Positions 62,208-64,000 of a stretch of 64,000 nt of DNA are shown in pieces. The DNA comes from JAJZRJ01 sp040757055 (GTDB lineage Bacteria; Desulfobacterota; Desulfobulbia; Desulfobulbales; Desulfurivibrionaceae). The stretch is taken from contig JBFLXY010000001.1 in the NCBI GenBank assembly GCA_040757055.1, forward strand, positions 310,001 to 374,000, in the 5' to 3' direction. The translations under genes were made by a program, and so were the position numbers. The stretch's first letter is position 1. Every line of letters begins with the position of its first letter. A model generated the notes under the pieces. That model did no database searches, had not been told where the DNA came from, and saw only the letters and a list, made by a program, of their open reading frames with translations.

Positions 62208-62921
62208 TCATTCCTCCTTTCGCAGCGAGCCGCAGTTTTCCCGTCGCTCTCCGAACTGCCAGCGCTTGCGAGAGCGGAGCGCATCGCGCCGGATGATGAC
62301 CTGTTGTGGCACGAGCCCGCTTGCCGCATCGTTTTCCCAGTAAATCAATGCCGGCCCATTGGAGATGATTTCCGCAAACTCCGCTGTCGGGGGATATTTT
62401 TCAAAAGCCACTCGCAAAGTTGCCGCCCCCACAATCTGCGGATGAAGCGGCATAGCCAGCGGGCACGATTTGCGCCCCAGGTAGAGGGTGAAGACTGGAT
62501 TTCGCAGTCCATCGGCCAATTGCCTAATACTGAAAGGAGCGTTGTCGGTTACGCTGATTGCCACCGTATAGACAGCGTCGCAACGATAATCTCGGCTTGA
62601 CAGAATGGTGTTGAGGTCATCAGCCGCCAGTTCGGACCGACGAGTATAATGGGCCACGCCCTTTCTGGCGGACGGTACTTGGGTTGTGTGATAATCCCGC
62701 AGCAGCACACCCATGGAATCAACCCGGACGGCAAAAAAACAGGATGATGCCAGGGCCTGCTGGCGCTCCTCTTCCTCACGGCGGATGCCCAAGGCAGCAG
62801 CCAGCAGACCGACAATGGCGGACTTGCTTGGCTGGGCAAAGCTCGGTCGATATTCGCCCACGGCAATGTCGCCCCATGCAGCCAACGGCCCATACAGGGT
62901 AAACAGAAGATAATCTTGCAT
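62208..62921 (-). CDS. cas5e: Cascade subunit Cas5e
   Basis: A 237-residue RAMP protein that holds the 5' handle of the crRNA. It has the Cas5e N terminus (DYLLFTLYGPLAAWGDIAVG then EYRPSFAQPSKSAIVGLLAA), the central RRxE region and a C terminus ending ENCGSLRKEE. ATG 62921 is where the family begins. It lies four bases after the cas7e stop. Confidence 0.95.
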   Translation of the reverse strand: MQDYLLFTLYGPLAAWGDIAVGEYRPSFAQPSKSAIVGLLAAALGIRREEEERQQALASSCFFAVRVDSMGVLLRDYHTTQVPSARKGVAHYTRRSELAADDLNTILSSRDYRCDAVYTVAISVTDNAPFSIRQLADGLRNPVFTLYLGRKSCPLAMPLHPQIVGAATLRVAFEKYPPTAEFAEIISNGPALIYWENDAASGLVPQQVIIRRDALRSRKRWQFGERRENCGSLRKEE

Positions 62922-62925
62922 GGGG

Positions 62926-63978
62926 CTACTCCGTTGCAAAGGTTTTGATTTCTTCCAGGCTTCCTTCGCCGGTTTCGGCATTCATGATCTTGATCGCATC
63001 GGCGCATTTGCCATAGACCTTCTCCATATTCTCCCTCTTGCTTTCCAGCGCGGCAATGGCCTTGTCCAAGATATCCTCGCCGCGTACCGGCTTCAGAAAA
63101 GCAACCGAAAGCTGACGGGGCTGTTGGCTTCCTTTTTCCGCAAGGATGTAGGAAGAGTACGCGCGGGAAGCAAAACTGTTCTGCTTGCCGGTTGGCGAAA
63201 CCTTGGCGGCGGTCTCCACCAAGGCTTTCATGGCTTTTCCGGCCAGTTCCTTATCTCCAGTATTTTCCTCAAGAAGATCACGGTTGATGCAGATGTAGAG
63301 ATAAAACAAACCGGCGCCAAACTCCGTTTCACCAATATGGGCCGCCCCCAGGTCATCCTCGCCACTGTTCAGATCATCCACTGCGGTGAAATAATCGTCC
63401 TCAACCGCGACATCGTGAACAGTTATGGCATGGCCTACCTGGATTGCCGCATCCATATTAAAGGCTGGAGCGCTGGCAAGCATCCTGCCGAACATGGCGA
63501 TATCGGCAGCGGTATGGTTTTTCCGGAGCAACTTGAGGTCGTCGCTTGTTGGCTCCGTGCTGCTTGCGGCAAGCTTGTTCACAAGCGCATCAATGGCTGC
63601 CTTCTCCTCCGGGCTGAAATGGGCAAGCTGTTCTATTTCCAGTTCTTCAAGCGGTTTGTTGGCATTCGCCTTCTTGGCTTTACCGAACACCTCGGCTATC
63701 TGCTTTGCCCACGCCTTTGCCTTGCCTTCCGGCACACTCTTTTCCTTCAGGGCCTTATATACCTCCACGCCCATTTCCTTGGTCCTGACGCCGATATGTC
63801 CGGCAAGCGCGGCCTCAAACTGATCCGATGTCCGCCATGCCCGTTTGTGGGCCTGAGAGGATACCCGCAGGCGAGTCTTGCCGCCCATGATGGCGGTCTT
63901 GGGCCGCCCCAGATCGTCACGGTTCAAGTTGGAAGGTGGGTACGAGGTCAACAAATGCAACTGGATGAATGTGCTCAT
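62926..63978 (-). CDS. cas7e: Cascade backbone subunit Cas7e
   Basis: A 350-residue protein forming the six-copy crRNA-binding backbone of Cascade. Its start FIQLHLLTSYPPSNLNRDDL, GRPKTAIMGGKTRLRVSSQA and HKRAWR are Cas7e/CasC hallmarks. It has a strong AAAGGAGA site just before ATG 63978. The cse2, cse1 and cas3 genes should lie upstream, beyond the window. Confidence 0.96.
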   Translation of the reverse strand: MSTFIQLHLLTSYPPSNLNRDDLGRPKTAIMGGKTRLRVSSQAHKRAWRTSDQFEAALAGHIGVRTKEMGVEVYKALKEKSVPEGKAKAWAKQIAEVFGKAKKANANKPLEELEIEQLAHFSPEEKAAIDALVNKLAASSTEPTSDDLKLLRKNHTAADIAMFGRMLASAPAFNMDAAIQVGHAITVHDVAVEDDYFTAVDDLNSGEDDLGAAHIGETEFGAGLFYLYICINRDLLEENTGDKELAGKAMKALVETAAKVSPTGKQNSFASRAYSSYILAEKGSQQPRQLSVAFLKPVRGEDILDKAIAALESKRENMEKVYGKCADAIKIMNAETGEGSLEEIKTFATE

Positions 63979-64000
63979 GCTTGGTTCTCCTTTCTGATTC

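Overview
The window is GC-rich, densely coding DNA from a Gram-negative bacterium. The gene set includes a heptose kinase for LPS, an apolipoprotein N-acyltransferase, sigma-54 control, a large chemotaxis set, an AF1514-family protein, and a fused acetyl-CoA carboxylase carboxyltransferase beside a separate biotin carboxylase. My best guess is a Desulfobacterota (delta-proteobacterial, possibly Desulfobulbales-like) chromosome. This rests on gene content and gene order only. The cas genes at the right edge look less GC-rich than the rest, which suggests a transferred module.

Layout. 1-0.8 kb: end of a RelE/HigB-like toxin with its XRE antitoxin, and an AF1514-family protein. 0.8-6.9 kb: a sensor kinase, an NtrC-type sigma-54 activator, a good -24/-12 promoter, a lone receiver protein and an exported three-domain rhodanese protein; these look like one regulatory unit. 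7.1-11.3 kb: rfaE1, yicC, remA-like, gmk, rlmB, arfB. 11.4-15.9 kb: gltX, glnS and, convergent, fbp. 16-17.3 kb: MFS transporter. 17.3-34.8 kb (minus strand): HEAT-receiver protein, cheB-cheD-cheR-cheW-cheA and five chemoreceptors that all end in -FERY; three of them share one promoter architecture. 35-40.3 kb (minus strand): accC, fused accA-accD, a biotin-carrier-like protein with an unusual biotinyl motif, and birA. 40.6-48.6 kb (plus strand): corC, lnt, prfB (with the programmed +1 frameshift), a GlcF/GlpC-type Fe-S protein, a DsbA-like protein, phoH, and ybeY joined in frame to pdxJ. 48.6-49.6 kb: a Phd/VapC-type toxin-antitoxin pair and the remains of a second PIN toxin.

49.65-64 kb is a type I-E CRISPR-Cas locus. 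It has a very long array (I count 158 repeats and 157 spacers), transcribed on the minus strand from a short AT-rich leader next to cas2. The cas genes run cas7e-cas5e-cas6e-[RhuM/Fic protein]-cas1-cas2 on the minus strand; cse2, cse1 and cas3 would lie beyond the right edge. The main novelty candidate is the RhuM-Fic (Doc-like) toxin gene lying inside the cas operon and overlapping the cas1 start by four bases. The array holds readable history: tandemly duplicated spacers, one protospacer captured twice one base apart, pairs of divergent spacers encoding the same peptide, and spacers encoding recognisable phage or mobile-element motifs (reverse transcriptase, RuvC-like, P-loop ATPase).
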